Notes: a model not told the origin generated them from the letters alone. Positions 1 through 13,508 are shown, counted from the stretch's first letter. The stretch is 64,000 nt of DNA from Caprimulgus europaeus (GCA_907165065.1 OU015528.1:43019515-43083514), one strand, 5' to 3'. Program-made: numbers and translations.

Positions 1-1502
1 AGCAAGACATCTACAACAAAATAAACAAAAAAACCAAACCTCCTGTCAAACGAAACACTCTAGTAGATCTTCACCCCACCCAGGAGAGGTTGCAAGAGAT
101 TAAGTACAGGATAGATGTGTAGGCAGATTAACCCAAAGGACTACAAGACAGCACTCAATATTGTGATGACATATATAGACTAAAATGTGAGCACTGTTGA
201 AGTAGTAGAAGAGCCAGTGCTGGCCTTGAGGTAGCAATGGGGTTTGTATGCAAAAAGAAATAAGAAACTAACAAATTATAGATCAAATTTCTTATGCCTC
301 TACTAGTATACAAGCAAAAATGCCAAAATTTCCATGAGGTCCACCAGAAATACTGTAATAATGTCACAGAAAATTTGACTTTGCAAGCTACATGAACAAA
401 GTTAATCATTTGTTCTCTATAGTAAACACTATACAGTATTTATAACTAGCATTAATACAGATTTATGACAACTACTGGTATCCTGTAAAATTGATACTGC
501 ACAGACCTATTCAACAGTGAAATGGTTCCGTCCAGCTGAGTTACAGTTAATGATCCCTACTGCAATGAACTCCACCTAGATGTTGCCTGTTCAGGAACAT
601 AAAGCTAGGAAAGCTCTTTTCTTCCCAAATCTATTCTGATTTAGATCCCTTCAGTAACTAAAGCAAGTTGATCAAGATCATTATGAGAAAAAAAGAGACA
701 TAAAAACAACTGCTGACTTAGAGCAACTACAGTCCACTACCTCTAAGGCAGCGAGATGTTTCAGGAATCCATTTTCACAGTATGGCAAAAGAAATTCTGG
801 TCATTTTAGGAAAAAATCTGAAAAAACGTATTTCCAGGGTGCACTGGCTGTAGCTAAAAATGAGATGAATTTCCTAAGGTAGCACGTTTGTCAAAAACAG
901 GTGAACCTCATGATTGCCTCAAAGCCATTTAATGACCGGTGAGGAAACGTGAGATGTCCATCATCAAAATGCCTAGAGAGACCATTTACATATATTAAAT
1001 CTCTGAAGGTAACAATATACTCTGTAGCCCTGAAAGATTAAGTCATTCTTGGAAAATCTATTCTAATTTTTAAAGGGGTAATTCAAACTTAGTAAGGGAA
1101 ATATACTATTTGCCCTCTACAGGTCTTAGTTACTCTTTGAGAGGCATCAGCATAAGAAAAACTTTAAGTTTCTCTCCAAGTTTAACGTTGTAACAAAATA
1201 GCATTTTGAAGAAAGCTTTCTATTTTTATTATTCAATATCTTTCTTTTAAAAGTTTGCACGTATTACTAGGCAAACACTTGCAAAGGCCCTAGGTAATTA
1301 GCAAATATGTTTATGGAAATATTATACTTAAAATGTAAATTGAACCATGTTTATCATTTAAAGCCTTTCAGAAATTCACTTTAACCACCTCATTTTATAT
1401 GTCAGTGAGAGTTTTGATTCTGACTTTAATGGTTATAGGATTGGCTGATCCTGACGTGAGTTAAGACATCCATCTCTTAAGGGATTTGTGAAAGATGCAC
1501 AC
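1..1502. other. Intergenic AT-rich sequence
   Basis: No exon, RNA gene or recognisable transposon was seen. The first 40 bases are an A/C-rich low-complexity run of a kind that recurs elsewhere in the window. Short open frames here have no recognisable protein similarity. Confidence 0.6.
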
Positions 1503-2639
1503 TGTGGTGGCTTGACCCTGGCTAGATACCAGATGCCCACCAAAGCCCACTCTATCACTCCCCCTCCTCAAACGGGCAGGGGAAGAAAAATATAATTAAA
1601 AGCTCGTGGGTGGAGATAAGGACAGAGAGAGATCACTTACCAATCATGGGCACGGGCAAAACAGACTCGACTTGGGGAAAAAACAAATTTAATCTATTAC
1701 CAAACAAAATCAGAGGATAATGAGAAGTAGAACCAAATCTTAAAACACCTCCCCCATCCCTCCCTTCTTCCCGGGCTTAATCTCTTTCCCAATTTCCACC
1801 TCCTCCCCCCAGCGGCACAGGGGAACAGGGAATGGGGTTGGGGTCAGTTCATCACATGTTGTTTCTGCTGCTGCTTCCTCCTCAGGGGGAGGACTCCTTC
1901 CCCCACACCAGCATGGGGTCCCTCTCACAGGAGACAGTCCTCCACGAACTTCTCCAACGTGAGTCCTTCCTATGACTGATAGTTCTTCACCAACTGCTCT
2001 AGCATGGGTCCTTTCCATGGAGTGCAGTCCTTTAGGAAGAGGCTGCTCCAGTGTGGGTCCCCCACAGGGTCACAAGTCCTGCCAGCAAACCTGCTCCAGC
2101 GTGAGCTCCTCTCTCCACAGGTCCTGCCAGGAACCTGCTCCAGCGCGGGTTTCCCAGGGGATCACAGCCTCCGTCAGGCATCCACCTGCTCTGGCATGGG
2201 GTCCTCCACGGGCTATAGGTGGTCATCTGCTCCACCATGGACCTCCATGGGCTGCAGGGGGACAGCCTGCCTCACCATGGTCTTCACCACAGGCTGCAGG
2301 GGAATCTCTGCTCCGGCGCCTGGAGCACCTCCTCCCCCTCCTTCTTCACTGACCTTGGTGTCTGTGGAGTTGTTTCTCTTACATTTTCTCACTCCTCTCT
2401 CCCTAGCTGCAAAGTGTGCAGCTCTTTTTCCTCTCTTCCTTTTTTTTTTCTTAATTATGTTATCACAGAGGCGTTACTGATTGGCTCGGCCTTGGCCAGC
2501 GGCGGGTCCCTTCTTGTAGCCAGCTGGCATTGGCTGTGTCGGGTCAGACATGGGGGAAGCTTCTGGTAGCTTCTCTCACAGAAGCCACCCCTATATTCCC
2601 CCCGCCACTACCAAAACCTTGCCACCCCAACCCAATACA
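1503..2639 (-). mobile_element. Solo LTR of an avian endogenous retrovirus
   Basis: The block begins TGTGGTGG and ends AATACA, giving the TG...CA ends of an LTR. It is flanked on both sides by CACAC (1498-1502 and 2640-2644), a 5-bp duplication that fits ERVL-type insertion, although the flank is CA-rich and the exact length is ambiguous. On the minus strand it has two CCAAT boxes near its 5' end (AGCCAATCAG at 2477-2486 and CAGCCAATGC at 2527-2536) and an ATTAAA poly(A)-type signal at 1688-1693 near its 3' end, so the LTR reads leftwards. Its GC-rich centre resembles LTRs I recognise from neoavian genomes, but I cannot name the family with certainty. No internal retroviral genes lie on either side, so this is a solo LTR left by recombination. 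Confidence 0.8.
1905..2330. repeat. Degenerate minisatellite inside the LTR
   Basis: About nine or ten imperfect units of roughly 40 to 48 bp follow each other. Each starts with a variant of CTGCTCCAGCGTGGGTCC and continues with a motif like CACGGGGT then CAGTCCT. Units start near 1910, 1950, 2000, 2043, 2090, 2133, 2184, 2226 and 2268. The open frames across this block come from the repeat and its high GC content. Confidence 0.75.
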
Positions 2640-2644
2640 CACAC

Positions 2645-5392
2645 ATACTCAGTAATACTTGCACCTTCACTGAATTTTTTTTTTTTTTTAAAACTAGTTA
2701 CCACACAGGCATATGGAGGACATAAAAATACCATAAAAGTAATTACAATGTAAGCCAGCCTTCTGACTCTTCAAATCTTTAAGCTTTGGTGTAGTTCTGG
2801 TTGAAAAACGTAACTATTCAAGTTTTGTGTTGTTTAGATCAATAGAGATGGATATTCTTCCCACCTACTTATTCTTCCCACTTTAAGACTGTTGTGAGGA
2901 AGTATTTCTGATATCCACCTACACCAGAGAGAATGTGGTCTACAGCTCTTTTAAATCTCAGTACTCCAAAACACATTTTCATACAATTGTTACAGACAAG
3001 TTTTTTGCAGTACCTGCTGTTCATGGTTTTGCCTATGCCTCCCCAACAGGTCAGTTCTGAAAATCAACACTCTAGCCAGTATTTCTAGGTCAACTTCTCA
3101 GATTTTAGGATAAACACTAAGACCACACTCCAGCCAGATGTAGCTATAGGCTAGCTGGGTAACGCATGAGTTCAGCTATGAATTCATATATTTTTGTTTA
3201 TTGAGCTTTTTGCTTTAGAACAGGTGGTTCAAACTAAAGAATTAACAGAATGACTCAGTAGAGTAGAATTAAATGAGATCAATTTAAAAAAATGTATTTC
3301 TGTGGTACATAACACAAAAAAATAAACATCTTATCACTTAAATGTTAGCAATGTCTAGTATACTAAATTGAAGGTAACCTGTAATTGTTCTTTTGGCTGC
3401 AGGAAGTAGTTTTCCCATTATGGTCTATTAAATGCCAAATAGTAAATGTAGGATTGATGGGAGAAGGATATTTTGGAAACTTCCTGGGTTAACTTACTTT
3501 AAAGCTCCACCTCCTCTGAAATACTATTTAGAGCACAAACCAAGCATGTTCAGGTTAAAATAAGACTGAGACTAGTGTAGTATTCCTTCAGCATGTTATG
3601 TGGCCTGGGGGTGGGAGTATAGTAATGCCTTGGATAAATCTTGGTGGATGTTTCCTTGAATAGTACGTGCAGAAACTCTAAGTCCTACTAGCATTGTCCT
3701 GAGTAGACAGCTCTTGTTATATGAACTTTGATAATCAAAGCTAAGCTTATCTTTTGGATAATTATATCTTTTTTTCCCCCCACCCCCCTTAATTAGAGGC
3801 ATTTCTGGGATAGTGATGGTGTGCTATCACTTCTCATTTATGCCTCTGGTCACTGAAACAGGCTAAGGGCCAACTCTGACTTAATGAATGTTTTATGTGC
3901 TATTCTGTGAGTATAGACCACAAGGTTTCTCAGAGTCTGCAGGCTTCCCCTCTCATTTTAAGCTCTTCAGGGAATGAGCACATTATAAGACATATCTGCA
4001 CTGCTGTCAACTAAAAGCCTGTTTAGGCCTCAAGCCATGAACTCAAGATGACATACTTTGAGTATCTGAAAAGTCCAAACTGGATTCACAAGCATTTTTT
4101 TTTCCACTTCTTAGGAGTGTCTGAGACTGATTTTTCTTCCAACATTAAGTACCTCAGCTGGAAGGACCTATTTTTACTAAAGATAGTCTGTATGTCTGAG
4201 AACTACTAAAATTGTTTTCTAGCTTTAAAAAGAGTATCTATGTAAACTTCACTAAAACTGCATGTGTTAAAAAAACACAAAGTTATTTGAGAAGCTGTTC
4301 TTAAAATATAATGGTGTAAGCTTGAAAGATTGTTCAAATTATATAGAAAGCCTGTTTTAAAATGGCATACTGCATACAGCTGTGCTTCTTTAATTCTGCT
4401 TTGGGAAGATGTAGAAGAAGTGTAGTTAACACCTGTTCACGCCTTGTAGGATGGCATTTGGAACTGACAGCACTAGGTTCTCTAAAAAGCCAAGCTCTAT
4501 TTTGCTTTTTAATTAAAAGACTTTGGTAAAACTTTAAAAGTTTAAATCATCTGCTAACTTTGATCCACATCATTTCTGACAGAAAAGGATGAAATATGCT
4601 CATTGTAGAATAATTAAATTTTCTTTAATTAAGATAATGCTTTCATTTGGTGTTCTCTTAGAATAACATCATTATTGTTTCTTCATAATGTATGTTTAAA
4701 CACTTGAACCTGGAAATCTGACTTAAGTGTCATCAGTAGATGATAGTTAATATGGGAGTACAGGACACTCATAGCCTAAGGCTGCTTTTGAACTGCCTGC
4801 AGAATCAAATATAACTCTGCATTATTAGTCCTCACTACAATCATTCCCTCTTATAATGCAGTTTCTCTTCCTGTAATTTAAAAATCCAGGAATCCTGTTT
4901 CCAAAAGTCAGCTTTATCCACTGGACAGAGAGAGTCTGCACCACTTTTATGGTGCAGACAGCAGTACTGACAGCATACAAAAAAAGAGCTGGGAAAAGGG
5001 CATTGATTTTTTTATTTTTCACCACACTCAATTGCTAGACACAGACTAATGCCAACAATAGTAATTGACTTTTTGTATATGCTAAAAGTAATTTGTTGTA
5101 ACTGTAATATATAATTTTACTAGTGAATTCCATTCTATATTTCTATATTAACAACTTGAAAGGCAACAGCTGTTGGTATACAATCTGTTGTGCAAAGTAC
5201 ACTAGATAATTTGTGGAATCAGTCTGTTCAGTTCTTGTTCTGAAAAATATATGGATCTTTACTGTTATCTTAACCAGGGTTTTATTTCTGGTTGCTACAT
5301 CTCTCCTACCCTCACTACTTTCCTTATGTTATTCCACTTTGCCTATGTGCTATTAACAGTAATTTCTTGGCAACTCATTTAAACTATTTGCA
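2645..5392. other. Intergenic AT-rich sequence
   Basis: No gene was recognised. A T-run lies near 2680-2692. The segment around 4505-4640 is rich in TTAATTAA-type motifs. Nothing else stands out. Confidence 0.55.
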
Positions 5393-5892
5393 ATCTTAAC
5401 TTTAGTAAGGCCTTTGGTCTCTGTTCAACATCCTCATAGACAAGATGACAATGTATGGGTTAGATGAGTGGACAGTGAGGTGGATTAAAAACAAGAATGG
5501 ACAGGCCAAAAGGCACAAAGTCCAGCTGGAGGAAAGTCGCTGCTGCTTCACCTCAGGGGTCAATACCGGGGCCAGTACTGTCGAACGCCCTCATTAATGA
5601 CTTGGATGAAGGAGCAGAGTGCACTCTCATCAAGTTCATGGATAATATAAAACTGGCTGGAGTGGCTAATACAGAGGATGGGTGTATGGCTTTCCAGAGG
5701 GACCACAACAGGAAGGAGAAATGGGCAGAGAAAACCTCATGAAGTTCAACAAAGGGAAATGTAAAGTCCTGCACCTGGGCACGAATAATCCCAGGCTCCA
5801 GCACAGGCTGGGGGCCGACCAGCTGGAAAGCAGCTCTGCAGAGAAGGACCTTGAGCTCTTTCCAACCAACATGTTGACCATGATGGAAAAGA
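5393..5892 (+). mobile_element. CR1 LINE fragment (reverse-transcriptase region)
   Basis: The sequence follows the central ORF2 part of avian CR1: a segment like ACTTCAGCAAGGCCTTTGAC near 5398, GGCACAAAGTCCAGCTGGAGG at about 5511, the LDEG motif, then CACCTGGG and the GAGAAGGACCT region. One frame (5497-5742) reads as the reverse transcriptase, but the catalytic FADD-type motif is FMDN, so the second aspartate is lost. It is truncated at both ends: it lacks the CR1 3' UTR and fades out near 5890 after a deletion. It is non-functional and old. Confidence 0.85.
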
Positions 5893-8800
5893 ATCACCTC
5901 AATCTCTAGGTTGTCATCCTCTCAAAGTTAAAGTATTGCTTTCTTAAATCAATCAGTCCAAAATGAAATTAGGGCTCCCATTCTCACACCTCCTACTTGA
6001 AGGTTAGGTGGTTTTGAAAATGTTTCTCTGATTTATTTTAGCCTAGTTCATGCCCACATGTTCTTATCCCCACATTGTTTTTCAGCCTAAATATATTTTC
6101 CGCTCTTTTATAATTATAGAGATGTGGCCTTAGTGCATAAAACAAAATTTTTATGAGCTCTTATAAATATGCTGACCATCCTGTTATCACCCTCATAACC
6201 TTTCCCTGCACTTATTCCAGTTTTAATTCATCCTTCATGAACATGGAAGAACAAAATGGTACATATTCCTCAAAAAAATGACATTAATGCCTTCCACTTT
6301 GTTCTGCCTATTGTAAACATTTTCCTCATTCTTTGTAGGTAACATCATTTGATTACTCCTGCCAGACTAAATGCGAGAAATTAATACAAAAGAAGACTGC
6401 TGTGGGTAACAAATGTGAGGCACCTTTCTACATCCTCATCAGAATCATAGGGTTATGTCATGCTGGCTGCAGCCATTTCATTAAGATCTTGCTTCCAGGC
6501 AAAAATCAGTTGAAGTCTTTTTATTATGGTTGTATTTCCACCATGCACATTCTCTGATGCTGCAGACTGCTTTTCTGAGGAAATCTTCAGTAGCTTCTGT
6601 AAGATGTCCTAAGAAGCAGAAAGATCTTAGCCAGGAGAAGATCTGAATCAAGTCAGTCCAGCACATACCAAACTACTCAGCAAAGAGTAGGTGAGTTTGG
6701 CTTTCTTTAAACAAACAGTAGACCTGAATTTTAAAACATGCCTATGAGAAAATTTTTAAAACTTGTTATCTGCTTGCACCTAGTTCTCTGTAAATACAAA
6801 AAAATCCCCAAAACAAATAAACAAACAAAAAAAATCAAACCACACCTGGGTTGAAAATTTCAAAAGTAGCAGAAGTGACCTTGGTTCATCAGTTACTTAT
6901 GAAAATGGGACTTTGGGGTGTCAAAATTTCCATTCTAAGTAAGTTTCTAAATTAGAGAAGACACTGACCCAGAGCTTCAGCAGTAGAGCAGGCCATTTGA
7001 TAAGACAAAAATAGCCATTAGCAAAGCAAATATAACTCTAAAGAGATGTCATCTCTTTAGAAGAACTTGGGAAGGTAGAAGGTGATGGAAGGAGGGGAAA
7101 AGCTAAAGCAGAGATCACTTATAACTTATGACGCTAATGAAATATGATCCCGGCATCTTGGAGCTTGGGATATATTTGTTCATGAGATACAAGCTCATCA
7201 TCTATATAGAGTTAAGACAGCCTTATAATATTACATTTTTCTGCCTACCTTCCCTAAAATTTTGAAGGAGAGTGAGGGAAGAGAGTTATAAAACAAAGTG
7301 GGAAAAATTACTCTCTTATACTGAGCAATCCACTGGCAGTTTTGTGCTCTTTACTCCTATTTGCAGTCACATTGTTTTCAATAAGACACTGTTTCTGTCG
7401 TGACATTTATCATGCCATTGCAGCCTTTAATATGTGAAAGCCTATTTTCAAACCCCTACTGCTATGATTCCTCCTGTCTTCCATTTATTGGAGTAAATAT
7501 ACAACGTGAAGAGTGGTGGAAAGTGATATTCTTTGTTTGAAAGTAAAGTCTACAGAGCTGAAATAAGCTGAAAAAACAATTCCCATTTTCTGGGGTTTTC
7601 TAACCACAATTCCACCCTCAAATATTTTGCTACTTAGAGTGATTATGTATGTTCATAGGAAGGAAGCAAATGGCAATCCAGTATTAGGTAGACTTACCGT
7701 AGCTAAAATTACAGAGTAAATATCAGTTCACTGAGAACTTACTTACCCACAGTTCATTAGCAAATCTTATCCTCAGTATATTCACGTATATAAACTGCTA
7801 CACATTCTGCTAATTCTCAGCAAAATGGATTTGCCTCCTTTCTTGTGTATGATTTTTCATTGGTACTGCATGTGAAAAGTCACTCTAAATACAGGGACAC
7901 TTACCCTTTGCTTGAGATTACATTTTTAGCGTGTCAGTTATAAAGATATACTAAAGCAGTAGCTCCCTTTTACTTGATAATAAACATAGCTCAACAGCTG
8001 AAAAGATATATTTACTGTCTTCCACCAGAATCCTCCCAACCCCTTACTGCTAAGAAAAACAAGTGGGCCGCTGCAGCGTGTCCCAGAACTATTTTGGTAT
8101 TGGGGGAAGTGCAAGTTCCAAAGCAGTGTGTAAAAATGCCCTGCCAGCTGCTCCCCTCTCATACAAATGTAGGCTTAAGTGTCTTCCCTGACCAACTAGT
8201 AGATGGAAGAACTTTCAAATAAGTTGCTTCTACATCATTAGTGCCACATCCACAAAGATTTTCAGGTGTATGACGACTCAAAGGTTCAAATGAATTGCTG
8301 GAAGCTAATCAAGTATCACCTCTCAGCTGACTTACAGTAACTGGCTGTGCAAATCAACAGAAAAAATGCAATGTAACTCACAGCAGCTTGGCTCTCTTCA
8401 CTGTGGAGTACGCTCACTCAAATTACTTCTGCCTACCACATATTAAGAGCACAGAGCATACAGACCTATTGAGCACAGTAACTTGTTACTTCATACCAAC
8501 TGGCTCTGCTCTGACTAACATTTGTATTTATAAATATAAATCTGCTTTCAAAGCTCTGGCACCTGAAAAGTCATTGGGGCTTTGACTCCCACCAGTGAAG
8601 TTAGCTGAGTGCCAGACTTTCTACTACTCTGCAAGCCAAAATCTTGGTTTAGCTGAGCATTTCAAGGGCCCATCTCACGCCTGCTGACTACAAGATATCA
8701 GGCCTGCACTTTGTCTGCTGATCAATCCAATAGACAGGCTTGTAGTACAAGTGCCACATGAAGATCAGACTAAAACATTGGGCATAACACACATTCACTT

Positions 8801-11800
8801 AGAAGCACTACCAAAGCAGAAGGTGGCACTCCCCACCTCTTACATGCCTGTCTAGAGGCTGATGTACTCAGGGAGGAAGTAAGAGACCACTCAACTGAGG
8901 GGATTCAAACCCAGCTTCTCACATTACACTTGGAAGCATGAGGGCATTGGCCTTTTTAAAGGGTTTATAATGGAGTTCATGCTTCCAAATAAAAGTTTAA
9001 AAAGGTGAACCTCCTTTCAGTCAGTCAAAACCCTGGGAAGAAAACAGAAGTCAGGTGTGTGTGGATTTTTTCTAAATCTCATGGACTCCTCAAACTTTAT
9101 TCATATATGTGGCATTAATAACAATAATAAGTGCAATAATGACAATAATAATAACTGACACAAAGCATGCTCAAACTAGTTTGGTCTGGAGATGAAAAAG
9201 ACAAAGAAAATAGTTGGATGGTCTATATGAATTGCATGTAAGCACAGCTTCAAGCCAGACAGACATGGTCTGGTTGCTGATGCTGCAATGTTAGTGCTTC
9301 CCTGACAAGAAAGCAGTTATTAAGATCAAGCAAGTAGTCATAAGATGCAACATCACCTCTTTCATCTTGACTGTTTTGTTTCTTCAAATTAATCCTTTTC
9401 ATTAGTATCACCTCTTTCATAAGAATGAGTTTCAGGCTACTTGTAAGTTGCAGTCAACGGTAGGACTGAAGCTGACATGCCAAAACTTATCACCCACAAG
9501 CAAAGTAGCACTGCAGAGGCTCCAGTTACCACATAGTACCAGGATACTGCCCAGATTTGTACCGATAAAGCCAAATCTAATGCTCTTGCAACTTCAATGC
9601 TGTTTCCGAGGCTAGATAGATCAATATGTGCAAGGCAATATCTATACATGTGCTGTCACACCTTTAACTGTAACGTAGATACAGTCACAGGTAGTTGTCA
9701 TTAGTGCTCTGAACTCATACAGATGCTAAAATTGGCAATTTGCCTTCTCAACTATTTCAGACACTGAATTTTTTGTGAGTAGGCTAGGTTTTATTAGAAA
9801 TGATGGATCACAATTGGAAGGACATTGCAAAGGAGTAAATGACATGAAAAGCAGATAGGCATCCCAAGAATTATATCCATCTCAGTGTAAACTGTGCCAA
9901 ACTTCCAAGACCCCTTGAAGACTGCTATTCAAAACGAAGAGGTGCTAGATATTTATTATACCACATTCTGATTGCCTAACCTAATGGTCTTATGGACTCA
10001 AATTATACTGAAATTTGAAGGGAAGCAGTCAAGCCATGAGAAACTCCTATTAGTGTGCCAAGATAAATTTTCCCTTTTGATCTTTTTCTGAAAGCAATAT
10101 ATTACATCACAGCAATGTGTAATTTTACTTTGCAATGCAGGTATATATTTAAAGTACACCATAACATATACACACATGCAGCCCCACTGAGAAATTGTTT
10201 AAAAAAAAAATACTTTGGTGATCTAAGCATCTAGGAGAGAACCAAGGCTAACAAAATGCTCAAATTTAAAATTGCCTCAGAATTTCTGTGATTTTCATCC
10301 TCTACTCAGTTTCAGCTCTGATGCTTTTACAAGCAATAATCAAGAGGCCATGCTGCAGATAGAGAGGGAAGAAGCTAAAAAATAGCACAGACCCCTTCCT
10401 ATTGCCTAACACTGAGCACAAATCTCATGCAGAATGGCACTGTTGAGTTACTGCCTCTGTATCACCTATCAAACATCCACATGTGTTATAATACAAATTT
10501 GTTTTAAATATATCCAGGCTGTTCTCAATGGTTTTGCTTTTTTATCTGCCAATAAGGAAAGTCTATCTTCAGTTTTCACCTCAGGATTGAAGGCAAATGC
10601 TGGGAGCTTCTGTTACAACTTCCATCTCCAGAATCTCTTGTGTGGGCAGCACCACAAGAAACTCTTCAACACAAACTGCAGCTCAGAAGACATTGATGGC
10701 TGTGTTTGCACAATGTAGTGGCAGTATATATAAAAACTGAGCATGTTTTATATTTAATTTCAGAGCACGTGAACTGTGAGTATCCAGAAGATGGGACACA
10801 AATATCAGAGGAAGACACCCGTGAGGTGCCTGTCACCTCACCTTTGCAATAACTGTAGCTGTAAAACATGCTACCCCACAAATTCAGGATTAAAACCTTT
10901 TCTTCTTCTTCTTTTTTTGCCTTCTTTTTTTTTAATAGGGGAGTGGGGGACATTCAGATTTAATTGCATACAAACAAAACAACCCAAGAAACAAGCAGCT
11001 TTCCAAAGTATGGAATCTTTCCCTTTCTTAAATACCAATGCAAAATGCATGCTACTGGTTGCAGAAAGGACTATCTTTTTAAGTGAAAAACTGAGACACA
11101 ACATATATCATGCACTGAGACATCCGTGGCTGATACAGGAATCAAAATAAGGAAAGATGACACACAGAAACTAAGAAGTCTTTGCTGTGGGCTACTGTCA
11201 ATGGAAAGCTCAACTTGACTGTCACAAAGAATAAGCTGTCGGCAAACTCATCACTGATGGTGGTCTGAGGGCTGACTAGCACTGTTCAAACAATGGGTAG
11301 GACCAACATGAGAATGGAAGTGGAACCCAAAACATGCTGGTTGATCCCATCCCATGTAGTTCCTCCCAATAACATTGTTATGCAGCCCAGCCAGAAGTCA
11401 GACCCACATTTGCAAGTGCCCTTAAGCACCCAGTTCCTATTGATTTCAATGAAAATCAGGCTCCTAAATGCATTTGTCAGTCTCAGCTTTACTGCCTTTG
11501 CCCTCCAACAGCAGCAAGAAGCTTTTGTATTACACTTTCTGCCTCAGTATTTTTTCAGGAAAAAGAGAGAAAAAACCACGCATGTTAGGCATGATTCGTG
11601 TTCATTTTGCAAGGAGATAACCACATAGTGAGCACAAAAGATATATCAAGAGGTATATCATCATGTATGGCTTTTACTAGTAAGTGACAGCACGGCTGGT
11701 CACCGATATATTATTATAACTCTTTCAGAAACTCTGACAGCATGGTCTAATATTAAGGAAATTCCTATTCTCCTTCTCTTTCTTTCAGACATCTTTGAAA

Positions 11801-13313
11801 CTAGCTTTAAGGCTCTGCATTTGTGTTATGTTTAACCGCTATTTTATAAGCAAAGTGGATTTGAGTATAGTTACCCTGGCTGTCATGCAGTTTGATTGCA
11901 TCAGTTTATAATAACATAACAGAATGTATTTAAGGTGATTCTCTTTAGAGTAATGTTCTGGTAGTGTTCAATCCCTGTTATGAGAGGAGATGATTGAATA
12001 AGAAAGAGAAACAGCATATGGCAGCTATTACCACATCTTGTTCTGAAACCATGCATGCTACTCAACTTACTTTAAGAGTAAAAAAAAGAGTTTAAAAAAA
12101 CCCAACCAAACAAATAAAAAACCACATCAATTCCATTTATTGCCTCCTGGGATTTTTTTTTCCTGGCAACAGGACATCCTTGTTGGTATTACAAAGATCT
12201 GATATTCATTAAAAAAAAAAAGAAAGAAAAAAAGCAACTGTACTAGAAATCATGAATGTCAAAGAAAATTGAGAATGGTAGCACATGCTGAGACTTGTTC
12301 TCCAGCATATGCACAGAAATACCTTCCAAAAACAGGTTTTATACTAAGAAACTCTAATTCAGAGTAGAAATTATTTTTTGTTAGGGAAACAGAGAAATGT
12401 GCAAAAATATAACCAGTACTTATATCACTTCTAATGCTTAAAGTCTTAAACGGTTTACAGACATACATACGACCACAGATACCACATCTTTTTTTGCATG
12501 CCACTGTTATCACAGATCTTCGACAGTGACAGCTGACTGATAACTCATCTCCTTTTGGATAAAAGAGGCATAGCTACTGGTCAGACCACCTCACTCCCAA
12601 GGGCAAAAATAAGACAAAAAATCTTTCTTTCTAGGACAAGGACTTGAAAAAGTAGGACTTAAAATGTCATCTGGTCCATTCCTCTACTCCAAGGCAGGAC
12701 TGTTAGGGTTTAAACCATATCTTGACATTTTTGAGCCTGTATCTAGAATAGCCTGTATCTGATGACTAGAAGATACAAGTGAAATCAAACCTTTGCACCT
12801 TGCAAACTAAGTATGAAAAAAATATGAAGACTGATACTCTAGGAGTTACACTTGAATTACATGGTTTGATTTGTGTGAGATTATTAAAAGCTGCAGTTTT
12901 GTGCCTTGAAAGTCATGCTTTTAGTATGAAAATACCCGAACGCAGGAATGCCTAGGTCCACAGACCGTGCTATTGGCTTACAACAATTTGGTATACTGTA
13001 AGCACATCAGAAGAGTTAATAACAATTGTCTGATAAAACAATACAGAAAAATGCCTGCTTTATTTTCTGCATCAGAAATGTTATACCAAAGTACAGATAT
13101 CATTAAACACAAACTGACATGTCCAGCTTGCAGATAAGCAAATACTCTTTTCTCATCAATTAATAAGAGGAATTAATGTTGTTTAACCTACCAGGTGATA
13201 GAAGTGTCATCTAAGTAACTGAATGTTTTTTGCTCCACCTGAAGACAATGGGATTTTCAGCCTGTTTATGTACAATGTGTAGAATGAACTTCTTTTCCTT
13301 CTGAAGAGATTTA
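5893..13313. other. Intergenic AT-rich sequence
   Basis: No exon or RNA gene was recognised. Small features inside are an A/C-rich low-complexity run near 6800-6842, a 12-bp inverted repeat at 7037-7061, a hairpin at 8930-8988, an AAT-rich microsatellite-like stretch at 9114-9156 and A-rich runs near 12080-12120 and 12209-12235. Open frames here are short and show no protein-family motifs. Confidence 0.5.
9114..9156. repeat. Imperfect AAT microsatellite
   Basis: The stretch is made of interrupted AATA and AAT units, such as ACAATAATAA and GACAATAATAATAAC. It is a short decayed trinucleotide repeat. Confidence 0.6.
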
Positions 13314-13508
13314 TCATAGAATCATCATAAAATGGTTAGGGTTGGAAGGGTCCTTAAAGATCACCAACCCCCTTGCCATGAGCAGGGACACCTCCCACTA
13401 GAACAAGTTGCTCAAAGCCTCATCCAACCTGGCCTTGGACACTTCCAGGGAGGGGGCAACAACAACTTCTCTGGGTAACCTGGCCCAGTGTCTGACCACC
13501 TTTTGTAC
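13314..13508 (-). mobile_element. CR1 LINE 3' fragment
   Basis: Read on the minus strand this is the end of CR1: the GCAACCTG-type segment, the CATGGCA motif, GGTCCTTCCAACC and the terminal ATTCTATGAT octamer unit. On the + strand it starts TCATAGAATCATCATAAAATG and ends near CCTTTTGTACTT. Only about 195 bp of the 3' UTR remain, typical of 5'-truncated CR1 insertions. Confidence 0.9.

Noticed and set aside
1740-2569. Several open frames of 68 to 158 codons
   Set aside because: They lie in the non-coding LTR and its minisatellite; their sequences simply reflect the repeat.
5497-5909. Open frames that look like reverse transcriptase
   Set aside because: They belong to a decayed CR1 fragment and are not a host gene.
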